Source: Ruficoccus sp. ZRK36
GTDB lineage: Bacteria > Verrucomicrobiota > Verrucomicrobiia > Opitutales > Cerasicoccaceae
Length of the DNA: 64,000 nucleotides
NCBI RefSeq assembly: GCF_019603315.1
Contig: NZ_CP080649.1
Location: 3,110,176-3,174,175, forward strand
Direction of reading: 5' to 3'
Under the pieces are notes generated by a model. It was not told where the DNA came from, did no database searches, and saw only the letters and a list, made by a program, of their open reading frames with translations. Positions 9,587 through 18,590 of this stretch are shown here, piece after piece. Position 1 is the stretch's first letter. The number at the start of each line of letters is the position of its first letter. The position numbers and the translations under genes were made by a program.

Positions 9587-11644
9587 ATGATCGGATTTCG
9601 CGAAGGCGGGGGCAGCCCGCTGCCCCGTACTCCGCTGAGCGTTGAGCTGGCGGATCGGGTCTTCGCGCCCGATGGCTGGCTGGCTGAGCAGCTCGGTCTG
9701 GAGCACCGCCCCCAGCAGGAGGCCATGGCCCAGGCTGTCTCACGTTCCATGGCCACGGACAGCCCGCTAGTCTTCGAGGCAGGCACCGGCGTCGGCAAGA
9801 GCCTCGCCTACCTTGTACCGGGCATCCTGCAGGCCGTAGCCGACAAGCGCCCCCTGATCGTCTCCTCGCACACCATCGCCCTCCAGCAGCAGCTCAAGAA
9901 CCACGATATCCCGCTGGTGCGGCGGCTTTTCGACCAGGTGCCCCAGCTGGAGCCCTACCGGGGCTTCAAGGTCGCGCTCATGGTCGGGCGTGGCAACTAC
10001 CTGTGCGGCCACCGTCTGGCCCGCGCTATTCAGACCCGCGGAGATCTATTTAATAAAGCCGAAGCCGAGGAACTGGAACGCATCTGCGAGTGGTCCACCC
10101 AGACCAAGACCGGGCTGCGCGAGGAGTTGACGCCCGCGCCCTCCCCCGAAGTCTGGGAATGGGTCAATGCCGACGGCTCCTCCTGCAACTCTAAAAACTG
10201 CACGCCGGATACCTGTTTTTACCGTAAGGCCATCGCCGAGCGTGCTCAGGCGCAGGTCGTCATCGTCAACCACAGCCTGCTCTTCAGCCTGATCAGCGCA
10301 GGGCTCTCCCCTGCCGGTGGCGCGCGGGGCGTGCTCTTCCCGGAGGACTTCCTCGTGCTCGACGAGGCGCACACCATCCCGGAGATCGCCACCAACCACT
10401 GCGGGCTCAATATCAGCTCCTACGCCATCGAGCGCGCCCTGAAGCTTCTTTACAACCCGAAGACCAAGAAAGGGCTGCTGTCAAAAATCGCCAAGCGCCC
10501 CGATCAGGAGCAGGTCGTGCGCGCCATCAGCGCGAGTGAGTCGTTCTTTAACGGCATCCGTCGCCAGTACCTGGAAAAGCGCGATGTGATGCGCCTGATG
10601 AAGCCTGACTGGACCGACCCGATCCTGCACCGCCCTCTGGGCACCGTCTCCGGTATACTCAAGCGCCTGCGCCAGGACATCACCGACGAGGGCACCCAGC
10701 AGGAGCTGGCCGACCACGCCACCCGCCTCGACGCCTACCTCAAGGGCATCACGCACTGCCTCTCTCTAGAAGAAGAGAGCGAAGTCTACTGGATGGAAAA
10801 AACCGGGCGCCGCCGCCAGATCGTCACCCTGCGCACCGCCCCTATCGACGTGGCCGAGTTTTTACAGGAGACGCTTTTCGAAAAAGATACCTCCGTCACC
10901 CTGGCCAGCGCCACCCTGACCAGCGGTCGTTCCATGGCCCCCTTTCTGCGGCGGGCCGGAGCCGAAGGCGAAGAAACGGGCATCGAGGCCTCGCCCTTCG
11001 ACTACGAGAACAACGTCGAAATCTACATCGCCGAGGATGCGCCCGGCCCAGACCGCAGCTCCAACCGCCTCGATATCCACTACCTGGCCGACACCATCGG
11101 CTTTTGTACGCTCCAGAGCGAGGGCGGCACACTCGCACTCTTTACCAGCTACGCGGATCTTAACCGCGTGGCCCAGCAGCTCCAGCCCGTACTGGAAAAA
11201 GCCGGGCGTACCCTGCTCTCGCAGGGGATGGGCCTCTCTCGCTCCGAGCTGAAAAACCGCTTTATGGAAGCCGGGGACGCCCTCCTGCTCGGCACAGAGA
11301 GCTTCTGGACCGGGTTCGATGTGCCCGGCCCGGCGCTCTCGCAAGTGATCATCACACGCCTGCCCTTTGAGATACCGACTCACCCGGTGGCAGAGGCTCG
11401 CTCCGAGTGGATTCGCAAGCGCGGCGGCAACCCCTTCGCGGAGATGACCCTGCCCGACGCGGTGATCCAGTTCCGGCAGGGGATCGGGCGGCTCATCCGC
11501 AAGCAGGACGACACCGGCCGTATCGTCGTGCTGGACTCACGCATCCTTCACAAGGAGTACGGGCGGCACTTTATCGAAGTCCTCCCGAAGCGCCACTTCG
11601 CCCGATTCAACCAGCATGACCGCGAGGATGTATTTGTCATGTAA
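9587..11644 (+). CDS. dinG: DinG/XPD-type ATP-dependent DNA helicase
   Basis: A 685-residue superfamily 2 helicase from the ATG giving MIGFREGG; a longer GTG-initiated form has an unlikely basic leader. The Walker A motif is FEAGTGVGKS and the Walker B/DEAH box is VLDEAHTIPE. Four cysteines lie between them (NYLCGH and CNSKNCTPDTC), matching the [4Fe-4S] cluster insert of XPD/DinG proteins. C-terminal motif VI is QFRQGIGRLIRKQDD. It probably unwinds D-loops, R-loops or forked DNA in repair. DinG and YoaA are not easily separated by sequence, so the symbol is tentative. Confidence 0.88.
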   Translation: MIGFREGGGSPLPRTPLSVELADRVFAPDGWLAEQLGLEHRPQQEAMAQAVSRSMATDSPLVFEAGTGVGKSLAYLVPGILQAVADKRPLIVSSHTIALQQQLKNHDIPLVRRLFDQVPQLEPYRGFKVALMVGRGNYLCGHRLARAIQTRGDLFNKAEAEELERICEWSTQTKTGLREELTPAPSPEVWEWVNADGSSCNSKNCTPDTCFYRKAIAERAQAQVVIVNHSLLFSLISAGLSPAGGARGVLFPEDFLVLDEAHTIPEIATNHCGLNISSYAIERALKLLYNPKTKKGLLSKIAKRPDQEQVVRAISASESFFNGIRRQYLEKRDVMRLMKPDWTDPILHRPLGTVSGILKRLRQDITDEGTQQELADHATRLDAYLKGITHCLSLEEESEVYWMEKTGRRRQIVTLRTAPIDVAEFLQETLFEKDTSVTLASATLTSGRSMAPFLRRAGAEGEETGIEASPFDYENNVEIYIAEDAPGPDRSSNRLDIHYLADTIGFCTLQSEGGTLALFTSYADLNRVAQQLQPVLEKAGRTLLSQGMGLSRSELKNRFMEAGDALLLGTESFWTGFDVPGPALSQVIITRLPFEIPTHPVAEARSEWIRKRGGNPFAEMTLPDAVIQFRQGIGRLIRKQDDTGRIVVLDSRILHKEYGRHFIEVLPKRHFARFNQHDREDVFVM

Positions 11645-11697
11645 GCGTGGATACATATCTATTATTTGCACTCCCCTCACCTCTCTCTTCTCTCACC

Positions 11698-12564
11698 ATG
11701 AAACATCTTTGCATCCAGCACTCCACCCGCTACGACTTTTCCCAGCCGGTACGGCTCGGGCCGCACACGCTGCTTATCCGGCCTCGCGCCGGGCACGATG
11801 TGCGCATCGAGAGCAGCATGCTCACCATCGACCCGGTGCCCTCGCAGATACTCTGGCAGAGGGACCTTTATAATAACTCGGTCGCGCGGGTGCTGTTCGC
11901 CGAGTCGGATACCCTGAGCCTGTCCATCAGCAGCGAGGTGACGCTCCAGCAGTTTGATATCGAGGCCTCCCCCCTGCCCATCGCCTCCAATGCCGAGGAG
12001 TGGCCCTTTAACTACCACTCCATCGAGCGGCTGGACCTGGTGTCTTTCCAGACCCCGGCCTTTTTCGGAGATCAAGTCCAGGTCGGCCAATGGGTGGACG
12101 GCATCCTGGCCGAGCAAGCCGACTGGCGCACGGAGGACCTGTTGGCCCGCCTCGCCTCAGAGACTGCCAACAATTTCCAGTACGCCATGCGCGAGGAGGA
12201 AGGTGTACAGAAACCTGCCCAAACCCTGTCCAAACGCGGGGGCTCCTGCCGGGATTTCGCCACGCTCTTTATCGAAGCCTGCCGCTACCTCGGGCTGGCC
12301 GCGCGCTTCGTCAGTGGCTACCTGAACGCCCCTGGCATGGCATACGCCGAAGGCTCCACCCATGCCTGGTCCGAGGTCTACCTCCCCGGACAGGGCTGGC
12401 GGGGCTTTGACAATACGAGCGGCCGCCTCTGCGGCCCCGATCATATCGCTACCGCCATTGCGCGCCACCCGGAGATGGTTCCACCCATCTCGGGCAGCTA
12501 TACGGGACCCGGTGGCGTCAGCACGACCCTGTCCGTCAACGTCAACGTCAGCGAGCGCACCTGA
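11698..12564 (+). CDS. Transglutaminase-like cysteine protease family protein
   Basis: A 288-residue cytoplasmic protein with the bacterial transglutaminase-like N-terminal region (HSTRYDFSQPVRLGPHTLLIRPR), then a transglutaminase core. The triad is visible: Cys184 in GGSCRDFA, His222 in STHAWSEVY, Asp238 in GFDNTSG. Homologues are thought to act as peptidases or amidases; the substrate is unknown. The ATG start was chosen because the N-terminal motif begins there; 17 upstream codons in frame look unrelated. It is 53 bases after the helicase gene on the same strand and probably co-transcribed. Confidence 0.9.
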   Translation: MKHLCIQHSTRYDFSQPVRLGPHTLLIRPRAGHDVRIESSMLTIDPVPSQILWQRDLYNNSVARVLFAESDTLSLSISSEVTLQQFDIEASPLPIASNAEEWPFNYHSIERLDLVSFQTPAFFGDQVQVGQWVDGILAEQADWRTEDLLARLASETANNFQYAMREEEGVQKPAQTLSKRGGSCRDFATLFIEACRYLGLAARFVSGYLNAPGMAYAEGSTHAWSEVYLPGQGWRGFDNTSGRLCGPDHIATAIARHPEMVPPISGSYTGPGGVSTTLSVNVNVSERT

Positions 12565-12678
12565 CCCACGCCAGGGCTGAAATAACAGCTCAACTCGCCT
12601 CCCGCGTCCCTCTGGGCACAGCCTTGAGAATCAGGGATTAGCTTTACTTTTGGCGGGTACACGAATACTTTTAGACGA

Positions 12679-13452
12679 ATGTCCGGAAACTCCGACAACC
12701 CTCCATCCAAAGCCGCATCTGCGGTCGAATCCCCTGTCCTGATTTACGGTGCCACCGATCGCGGCCTCATGCGCAGCGAAAACGAAGATGCGCTGCTGGT
12801 CGATGCGAAGCGGGGATTTTTCGCCGTGGCCGACGGCTTGGGTGGCCTGCCCGAGGGGGCCATGGCCAGCGAGATTGCCATCGAGCTGCTCAGCAAGTGG
12901 GCCCAGCAGCACAAAGAGGGCGAGAGCGTGAGATTTCGTCCGGTTTTCGACCATATCAACGAAGCCGTTTACCAGCGTGGACGGGAGATCAGCGCGGACC
13001 TTGGCATAGGTACGACGTTGACCGCCGCCTATCTGCATGCCCGGCAGTTAACTATCGGCCATATCGGCGACACCGCGCTGGTGGTATTCAAAGCCGACGG
13101 TACGTGGGAGCAACTGACTCAGGACCATACCATGGCCCAGGAGATGCTCGACCAGCTCCAGCCCGGTGAGGATGCCTACATCCCCGACTACTTTAACCAT
13201 ACGCTGACACGCTGCCTCGGCCAGATGGGAGAGATCAAGACCGACATCATCGAGGCCATCCTTGAGCCCGGCGACCGCGTCCTGATCTTCAGTGATGGCG
13301 TGACCAAGACGCACAACATGGATGAAGTGCAGGAGCTTATCTTTTCGGTCTCACGGCCACAGACGTTTGTCAAAAGCCTGATCAAGACCGCTAACGAACG
13401 CGGCGGGCCGGATAACATCACCGCCATCGCCCTTTTTATTGAAAACACCTGA
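12679..13452 (+). CDS. PP2C-family serine/threonine protein phosphatase
   Basis: A 257-residue phosphatase of the bacterial Stp/PrpC group. The metal-binding motifs are present: ATDRGLMRSENEDALL near residue 25, ADGLGGLPEGA near 53, IGHIGDTALVVF near 120, FSDGVTKTH near 210, and GPDNITAIAL at the end. It dephosphorylates Ser/Thr-phosphorylated proteins in the cytoplasm. The partner kinase is not in the window. A TPR gene follows after 13 bases and is likely part of the same transcript. Confidence 0.93.
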   Translation: MSGNSDNPPSKAASAVESPVLIYGATDRGLMRSENEDALLVDAKRGFFAVADGLGGLPEGAMASEIAIELLSKWAQQHKEGESVRFRPVFDHINEAVYQRGREISADLGIGTTLTAAYLHARQLTIGHIGDTALVVFKADGTWEQLTQDHTMAQEMLDQLQPGEDAYIPDYFNHTLTRCLGQMGEIKTDIIEAILEPGDRVLIFSDGVTKTHNMDEVQELIFSVSRPQTFVKSLIKTANERGGPDNITAIALFIENT

Positions 13453-13465
13453 TCATCTCTCGTCC

Positions 13466-13783
13466 ATGAACATCGATCTGCTGCGTGAGCGCCTGGCCGC
13501 TGACCCTCACAATCCGCTTTTTCACTTCAGCCTCGGGCAGGCTCTTTCTCAGGATGCCCAGTGGTCCGAAGCCATCGAGCACCTGCAGTTCTGCAGCCAA
13601 AGCCGCGACGACTGGATGCTGCCTCGCATCATGCTGGGTAAGGCGCTGATCGAAACCGGTGAGCGTGAGGCCGCCGTCCCCTACCTGCAGGAAGGTCTGC
13701 GCCTGGCAGAGGTACAGCATCACGAAGACCCCGCCGATGAAGCCCGCAAACTGTTAGCGGAGCTTGGCGCAGAGGAAGCGTAA
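13466..13783 (+). CDS. Small TPR-repeat protein
   Basis: A 105-residue protein with two to three tetratricopeptide repeats (LAADPHNPLFHFSLGQALSQ; WSEAIEHLQFCSQSRDDW; AAVPYLQEGLRLAE). It should be a cytoplasmic scaffold for protein contacts. The ATG at 13466 is preferred over an upstream TTG that overlaps the phosphatase gene. Tight spacing to the PP2C gene suggests that the two work together. No enzymatic motif is present. Confidence 0.85.
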   Translation: MNIDLLRERLAADPHNPLFHFSLGQALSQDAQWSEAIEHLQFCSQSRDDWMLPRIMLGKALIETGEREAAVPYLQEGLRLAEVQHHEDPADEARKLLAELGAEEA

Positions 13784-13895
13784 AGCGAGCGCCCGTAAAA
13801 AGGAACTTGGGTCTATACCCGCCATTCGCACCGACAGGCTCAGTGGTCGGAGCCGTGTTTTCGCTGGTCGTGCGTGGACGCTTTTCAAAAAGAGA

Positions 13896-13923
13896 GGCTC
13901 GGCGGAACCCCAACCGCCGAGCC
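13896..13923 (-). terminator. Terminator-like hairpin, best read on the minus strand
   Basis: A perfect 10-bp stem (GGCTCGGCGG with CCGCCGAGCC) and 8-base loop. On the minus strand it is followed by TCTCTTTTTG, as in an intrinsic terminator; on the plus strand no T tract follows. No minus-strand gene is known just upstream of it, which leaves open a short unannotated minus transcript starting near 14,000. Confidence 0.5.
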
Positions 13924-13962
13924 ATCATCTAGCTATCCCATGAGCCCAACTTGTAACACTCA

Positions 13963-14024
13963 TTAAAATATGAGCACCATCCATGCCAGTGCTTGCCAAG
14001 TGCTGAAGAAAGCTCATATTTTAA
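13963..14024. repeat. 13-bp perfect inverted repeat upstream of the histidine kinase
   Basis: TTAAAATATGAGC (13963-13975) and its exact complement GCTCATATTTTAA (14012-14024) are separated by 36 bases. The spacer contains a short direct repeat (AGTGCT...AAGTGCT). The right arm ends 32 bases before the kinase start codon. It could be a regulator-binding site or an RNA stem in the leader; its AT-rich arms stand out from the GC-rich surroundings. Confidence 0.7.
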
Positions 14025-14056
14025 CGTCGCTCGCTCTTTAGGTATTTGCTCCTGCA

Positions 14057-16879
14057 ATGATGGCTAAATTATATACGGAAAACCTGCACCTGCTGACTGT
14101 CGGTCTCACTGCCAAAGAACAAAGTGCTATCGCCCAGAGTCTGGAAGATTTCTCCGTCAAGGCCACCTACACGCAAACAGGGAGCTGGAAAGAAGCCGAA
14201 AGCATACTCAGTGAGCACGGCGGCGAGTTGGATGTCGTCCTGGCAACGGCCTCCTCTATCCCCGACAAAGGGAACTGGGAAAGCTGGCGCGAAGGCCTCT
14301 GCGCGGATAAAACCATCCCCGCGATCCTGCTTGACCGCGAACCCAGTCGCGAGCGGACGCAGGCAGCCTTTCAGGCCGGCTTCCAGGACTACATCGAAAT
14401 CGACGCCGATGGCCGCTACCTGATCTACCTGCCCCATACGATTGTTCGCCTGATCGACCACTATCAGGCCAAGTGGGTTCGCAAATCTGCCGAGCGCGCA
14501 CTGGAGCGTATCGCCGTCTCTATCACCGCCGCCTCCGGGACTGCGTTCTTCCGGGAGCTTACCCGGTACATTACCGAGACCCTCAATCTCGACTACGCGC
14601 TGATCGGTGAGTTCACGGGTGCCGAAAAAGATCACGTACGCACCCTATCCTTTTCCCGCCGCCAAAACTATTCGCCGAACTTCGAGTATCCGATCAAAGG
14701 CACCCCCTGCCTGAATGTGCGTGCCGGCGAGCCACTCATCGTTCAGGAAAAGGTGCAGGAGAGCTTTCCTGAAGACGCTCAACTGACCCAGCTTCAGGCC
14801 GAATCCTACATCGGCCTGCCTCTTTTCAGGCACGACCAGGGCGTTGAGGGGCTGCTCTGTGTACTTCACCGTAAACGGATCGAGAACCTAGACTTCGTCC
14901 TGCTCGCCCTGCGTGTTTTCGCCACGCGTGCCGAGATGGAGATCGAGCGCGAACGCTCACAGGAGGCGCTCCAGCGCCAGGCGCGCATTTTAGAGCAACT
15001 CGGCGAGGCCATCATCGGTGTCGATATTGACGGGAACATCAAGTTCTGGAACCGGCAGGCAGAGTCGCTCTTTGGCTACAATGCCCAGGAGGCTGTCGGC
15101 AGTTCGCTGGAGAAACTCCTACCCAAGCCCGAGGCAGGATTCGTTAATCAGCACTTTCTGGAGCCCTTACTCATCCACGGCAACCACGTCGTGGAAACAC
15201 AGCTCAAGCACCGCGACGGGAACGTGTTCTATACTCACCTATCGCTCAGTCAGGAAAAGAACCAGCGCGGGGAAGTCGTCGGTGTCATTGCCTGCTGCCG
15301 CGACATCAGCGCGCGTATGCATGCCGAGCAGCAGCGCCAGGAAGCCCAGCAAAGACTGCAGTTCCACGTGCAGCGCACACCACTGGCCTTCATCGAGTGG
15401 GATCTGGACCGACGCATCACCTCCTGGAACCCCGCCGCCGAGCGCATCTTCGGCTACAGCGCCGATGAGATTGTCGGCCAGTCCTTCAGTTGGCTGGTAC
15501 ACGAGCACTTCCTCAGCTCTGGCAATGATATCTTTACCAAGCTGCTTTCCAACGCAGGCGGCTTCAGCAGCACAAACGAAAACGTAACCCGTGACGGACG
15601 TGTGATCACCTGCGAGTGGTACAACACACCCCTCATGAACGAACAGGGCAAAATCATCGGCATTGCCTCGCTCGTCAATGACATCACCGACCGCATCCGA
15701 TACGAGGAAGAACTCAAAAAATCAAAGGAGGCTGCCGACGCCGCCAACCACAGCAAAGACGAATTTCTCGCAGTCATGAGCCACGAGATCCGTACTCCGA
15801 TGAACTCCATCATCGGCTTTGCGGACCTGCTGCGCGAGCAGGCCATCGATGCCGACCAGCTCGAATCCATCGACATCATCAAGGCCAACGCCTACACCCT
15901 GCTTGAGCTGATCAACAACGTCCTCAACTACAGCCGCCTGGACTCCGGGCGCGTCGTCCTGGAGCACCGCGACACAGACATCCCGCTCCTGCTCAGCGAG
16001 GTCGAGGAAGCCATGGGAATCGAAGCCAGCCAGAAGGAACTTCAGCTCAGCTTTGAGATCGAGGAGCATACACCCTCTCTGGTCAAAACCGACTACCTGG
16101 AGCTGCGCCAGATCCTGCTCAACCTCATCGGCAATGCCATCAAGTTTACCGCACAGGGCTCGATCCGCGTCACCGTTTCGGCCAAGCCCTCCAATGAAAA
16201 ATCGGGCCACTGGACCTATATCTTTGCCGTACGCGATACCGGCGTAGGTATCCCCCGCGACAAGCTCAGCACCCTTTTCAAAAGCTTCAGCCAGGTCGAC
16301 TCCTCCTCCACCCGCAAGTACGGTGGCACCGGGCTGGGTCTGGCCATCTGCCGCAAGATCTGCCACCTGCTGGGCGGAGACATCTGGGCCGAGAGCCATG
16401 AGAATCGCGGCACGACATTCTACTTCACGATCGACGGTGAAGTCATCCAGCAGGATACCTCCCACCCGATGGCGACGGCGGACGATAATCCCACAAACCC
16501 GCTGCACATCCTGCTGGTCGAAGATGAAGTCCAGACCCGACAGCTGCTTCAGGAAATCCTGAAGCAGATGGGGCACCAGTGCGAGACGGCTTCCTCCGGC
16601 GAGGATGCTCTTGAGCTGCTCACCAACGACCGCTTCGACATTGTGTTTATGGATGTCGAGATGACAGGCATGGATGGTCTGGAGACCACCCGTACCATTC
16701 GTCGTGGCGATGCCGGTGAGGGAAATAAGGACACCTTTATCTGCGCCCTCACGGCCTACACCCACGGCGACGATAAGCAGGCCTGCCTCGACGCGGGTAT
16801 GAACGAGCACCTCGGCAAACCCATCCTCACGAAAAACCTAAAGGCGGTCCTGGCCAAAGCGGGCCAGCAAAAGGTCTAG
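14057..16879 (+). CDS. Hybrid sensor histidine kinase with degenerate N-terminal receiver, GAF, two PAS, kinase and receiver domains
   Basis: A 940-residue cytoplasmic kinase without membrane segments. Residues about 1-130 resemble a receiver fold but read DVVLATASS where the phospho-acceptor Asp is expected, so this is probably a pseudo-receiver. A GAF domain (about 150-300), two PAS domains (about 310-425 and 435-560), HisKA with MSHEIRTPMN (His576), HATPase_c (LNLIGNAIKF, DTGVGIP, GGTGLGLAI) and a C-terminal receiver (HILLVEDE, phospho-acceptor Asp866 in FMDVEM, KP near the end) follow. No response-regulator partner is adjacent. The signal sensed is unknown. It ends 9 bases from a convergent esterase gene. 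Confidence 0.93.
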   Translation: MMAKLYTENLHLLTVGLTAKEQSAIAQSLEDFSVKATYTQTGSWKEAESILSEHGGELDVVLATASSIPDKGNWESWREGLCADKTIPAILLDREPSRERTQAAFQAGFQDYIEIDADGRYLIYLPHTIVRLIDHYQAKWVRKSAERALERIAVSITAASGTAFFRELTRYITETLNLDYALIGEFTGAEKDHVRTLSFSRRQNYSPNFEYPIKGTPCLNVRAGEPLIVQEKVQESFPEDAQLTQLQAESYIGLPLFRHDQGVEGLLCVLHRKRIENLDFVLLALRVFATRAEMEIERERSQEALQRQARILEQLGEAIIGVDIDGNIKFWNRQAESLFGYNAQEAVGSSLEKLLPKPEAGFVNQHFLEPLLIHGNHVVETQLKHRDGNVFYTHLSLSQEKNQRGEVVGVIACCRDISARMHAEQQRQEAQQRLQFHVQRTPLAFIEWDLDRRITSWNPAAERIFGYSADEIVGQSFSWLVHEHFLSSGNDIFTKLLSNAGGFSSTNENVTRDGRVITCEWYNTPLMNEQGKIIGIASLVNDITDRIRYEEELKKSKEAADAANHSKDEFLAVMSHEIRTPMNSIIGFADLLREQAIDADQLESIDIIKANAYTLLELINNVLNYSRLDSGRVVLEHRDTDIPLLLSEVEEAMGIEASQKELQLSFEIEEHTPSLVKTDYLELRQILLNLIGNAIKFTAQGSIRVTVSAKPSNEKSGHWTYIFAVRDTGVGIPRDKLSTLFKSFSQVDSSSTRKYGGTGLGLAICRKICHLLGGDIWAESHENRGTTFYFTIDGEVIQQDTSHPMATADDNPTNPLHILLVEDEVQTRQLLQEILKQMGHQCETASSGEDALELLTNDRFDIVFMDVEMTGMDGLETTRTIRRGDAGEGNKDTFICALTAYTHGDDKQACLDAGMNEHLGKPILTKNLKAVLAKAGQQKV

Positions 16880-16888
16880 CTCACCGGC

Positions 16889-17812
16889 TTAGTGTGACCC
16901 GGATTCGCTAACGAGTGTCCGCTTAAAGAAGCTCACCATTTCCACAAGTGCGTCCTCGGTCTTGGTGGCCACATCGTGACCGCCATGTGAGTATATCTTG
17001 ATCTCGGCCTCGCCCCCGGCATCCACCATCGTCTCGTACATGTCGAGCGATTGATACCAGGGAACGACCTTGTCGTCCGAGGCACAGAGAAAAAGCGTGG
17101 GAGCATCATCTTTGTCCACGTAGTGAATAGCGGATACGTTTTTCCAGTCCTCGCTGCCTGCAGAAAAAGGAACCCCTACCCACTCGCCGTTGGTCTGGAC
17201 CTTAACGTCAACTCTCGGCTGCATGGCCACCTGACGCTCATCCTCGAAGCGCGCCACAAAATCAAATACACCTGCCCCACAGACGGCAGCCTGGATGCGA
17301 CTGGAGAATTCATGATGACCGCCCTGCCCCTCGTATTCCGGCATTCCACCGGTTACTGCCAGCAGGGCCGTCAAGGTGCCGCCAGCGGAGTTTCCCACCG
17401 CACCGATCTTGTCGGGATCGATGGAATACTGGTCACTTATGCTGCGGATATAGCGGACTGCAGCCTTAACATCCGAAATTGTGTCCGGATAAGTGTGGTC
17501 GGGACGACCACGGTAGCAGATCTGGGCAACGGCCAGCCCGTTCTCAGCCAGGCGCTGCGTGATGTGCGCGTACCGCATTCCCTGAGCAGCTCGAAATCCA
17601 CCACCCGGGATAACGACCACACAAGGCACCGGCTCATCCGTCTCCGCGGGCAGCGTCAGATAAATTTTTAGCTCTGGGTCTTCATCGGAAAAAGCAAGCG
17701 GCTCCAGGACGCGGACCTTGTCCGGCAACGGTGTTTCGGCATGGGCATCGACCAAGCTGGTAACCGCCAACAGCAAACATAAAAGTACGCATCGTCCCGG
17801 AATAAATTTCAT
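16889..17812 (-). CDS. Exported alpha/beta-hydrolase (carbohydrate-esterase-like)
   Basis: A 307-residue protein with a signal peptide (CVLLCLLLAVTSLVDAHA, cleavage near residue 25). Hydrolase features are the oxyanion-hole segment VVIPGGGF, nucleophile Ser142 in VGNSAGG, an acidic residue in CASDDKVVPW (Asp246/247) and His279 in HGGHD. This pattern is that of the BD-FAE/acetyl-xylan-esterase-like family common in Verrucomicrobia polysaccharide loci. It should act in the periplasm on acylated sugars, but the substrate is inferred only from family resemblance. It is transcribed alone and converges on the histidine kinase gene. Confidence 0.9.
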   Translation of the reverse strand: MKFIPGRCVLLCLLLAVTSLVDAHAETPLPDKVRVLEPLAFSDEDPELKIYLTLPAETDEPVPCVVVIPGGGFRAAQGMRYAHITQRLAENGLAVAQICYRGRPDHTYPDTISDVKAAVRYIRSISDQYSIDPDKIGAVGNSAGGTLTALLAVTGGMPEYEGQGGHHEFSSRIQAAVCGAGVFDFVARFEDERQVAMQPRVDVKVQTNGEWVGVPFSAGSEDWKNVSAIHYVDKDDAPTLFLCASDDKVVPWYQSLDMYETMVDAGGEAEIKIYSHGGHDVATKTEDALVEMVSFFKRTLVSESGSH

Positions 17813-18079
17813 AATATTATCCTGTCTACCTCGAATTCATGGCCAATACCACTGTCAGCTATGCCTGTTCACATGCCGCCTCCTGGCCCTCTTGCGTATC
17901 CACGCAGGAGACGCTGGAAGACAATCAAGTATCCACGGGCTCACAAATAGCTGTCAAGCCGGATACATGACCAACGCCACGGGCCCCATAAACGCGGCAA
18001 AGTGGACCCAAGCCCATGTACGCTTATTTAATCACCCCTCAGGTGACGAAAGCTGGCTCTCATCAAGGAGCAACAAAAG

Positions 18080-18165
<86 letters not shown>

Positions 18166-18590
18166 GGGGCGCGAAACGAAACGCACAGCACAGGGAATAA
18201 TCTGCCCGAAGGCAAGTGCGCAAAAGCTCCTCATCGGCTGAAACTTGTCCTAAGCACGATGGAGATAAAATGTCCCAAACTGAGTCACCACCATAGTGCA
18301 TGGAGAGAATAGAGATATTCTCGGCCCAAAAGTATGCTCGGGCAACATTTCAACATAACGAGTCACAATGGGATCGGCCATTAGTATGGTTAATGCATCG
18401 ACAACCACCACAAATACGACATCCACGAAACACCACAAAATGAAAATGTAACACAAATCACTGATTTAAGCTTCCACTAGGCCGCAGAGATTATAATAGT
18501 ATACTTTATATTAACAATCTAATCCCACATTTATATCCACACGAGGATATAATCCCTGAGTTTCAGCCCCCTCAACTATCAGTAGCTACC
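18166..18590. other. AT-rich intergenic region holding one copy of a 23-bp repeat
   Basis: A 425-base region 5' of tRNA-Leu and upstream of the BACON-repeat gene. The first 60 bases keep the GC content of the chromosome. After the 23-bp repeat at 18228-18250 the composition turns AT-rich and stays so through the next gene. A 68-codon minus-strand reading frame (18250-18456) has a hydrophobic start but no recognisable homology and is not called. AT-rich -10-like sequences (TATAAT, TATACT around 18490-18505) may form the promoter of the next gene. Confidence 0.5.
18228..18250. repeat. 23-bp direct repeat, left copy
   Basis: Begins TCCTCATCGG and ends AACTTGTCC. An identical 23-base copy lies at 20736-20758, on the other side of the AT-rich gene and next to the rrf2 stop codon. 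The sequence context changes on both sides of each copy, so the identity is confined to these 23 bases. Confidence 0.9.

Noticed and set aside
18250-18456. 68-codon minus-strand frame in the AT-rich spacer
   Set aside because: Hydrophobic start but no homology, no ribosome site and no conserved context; expected by chance.
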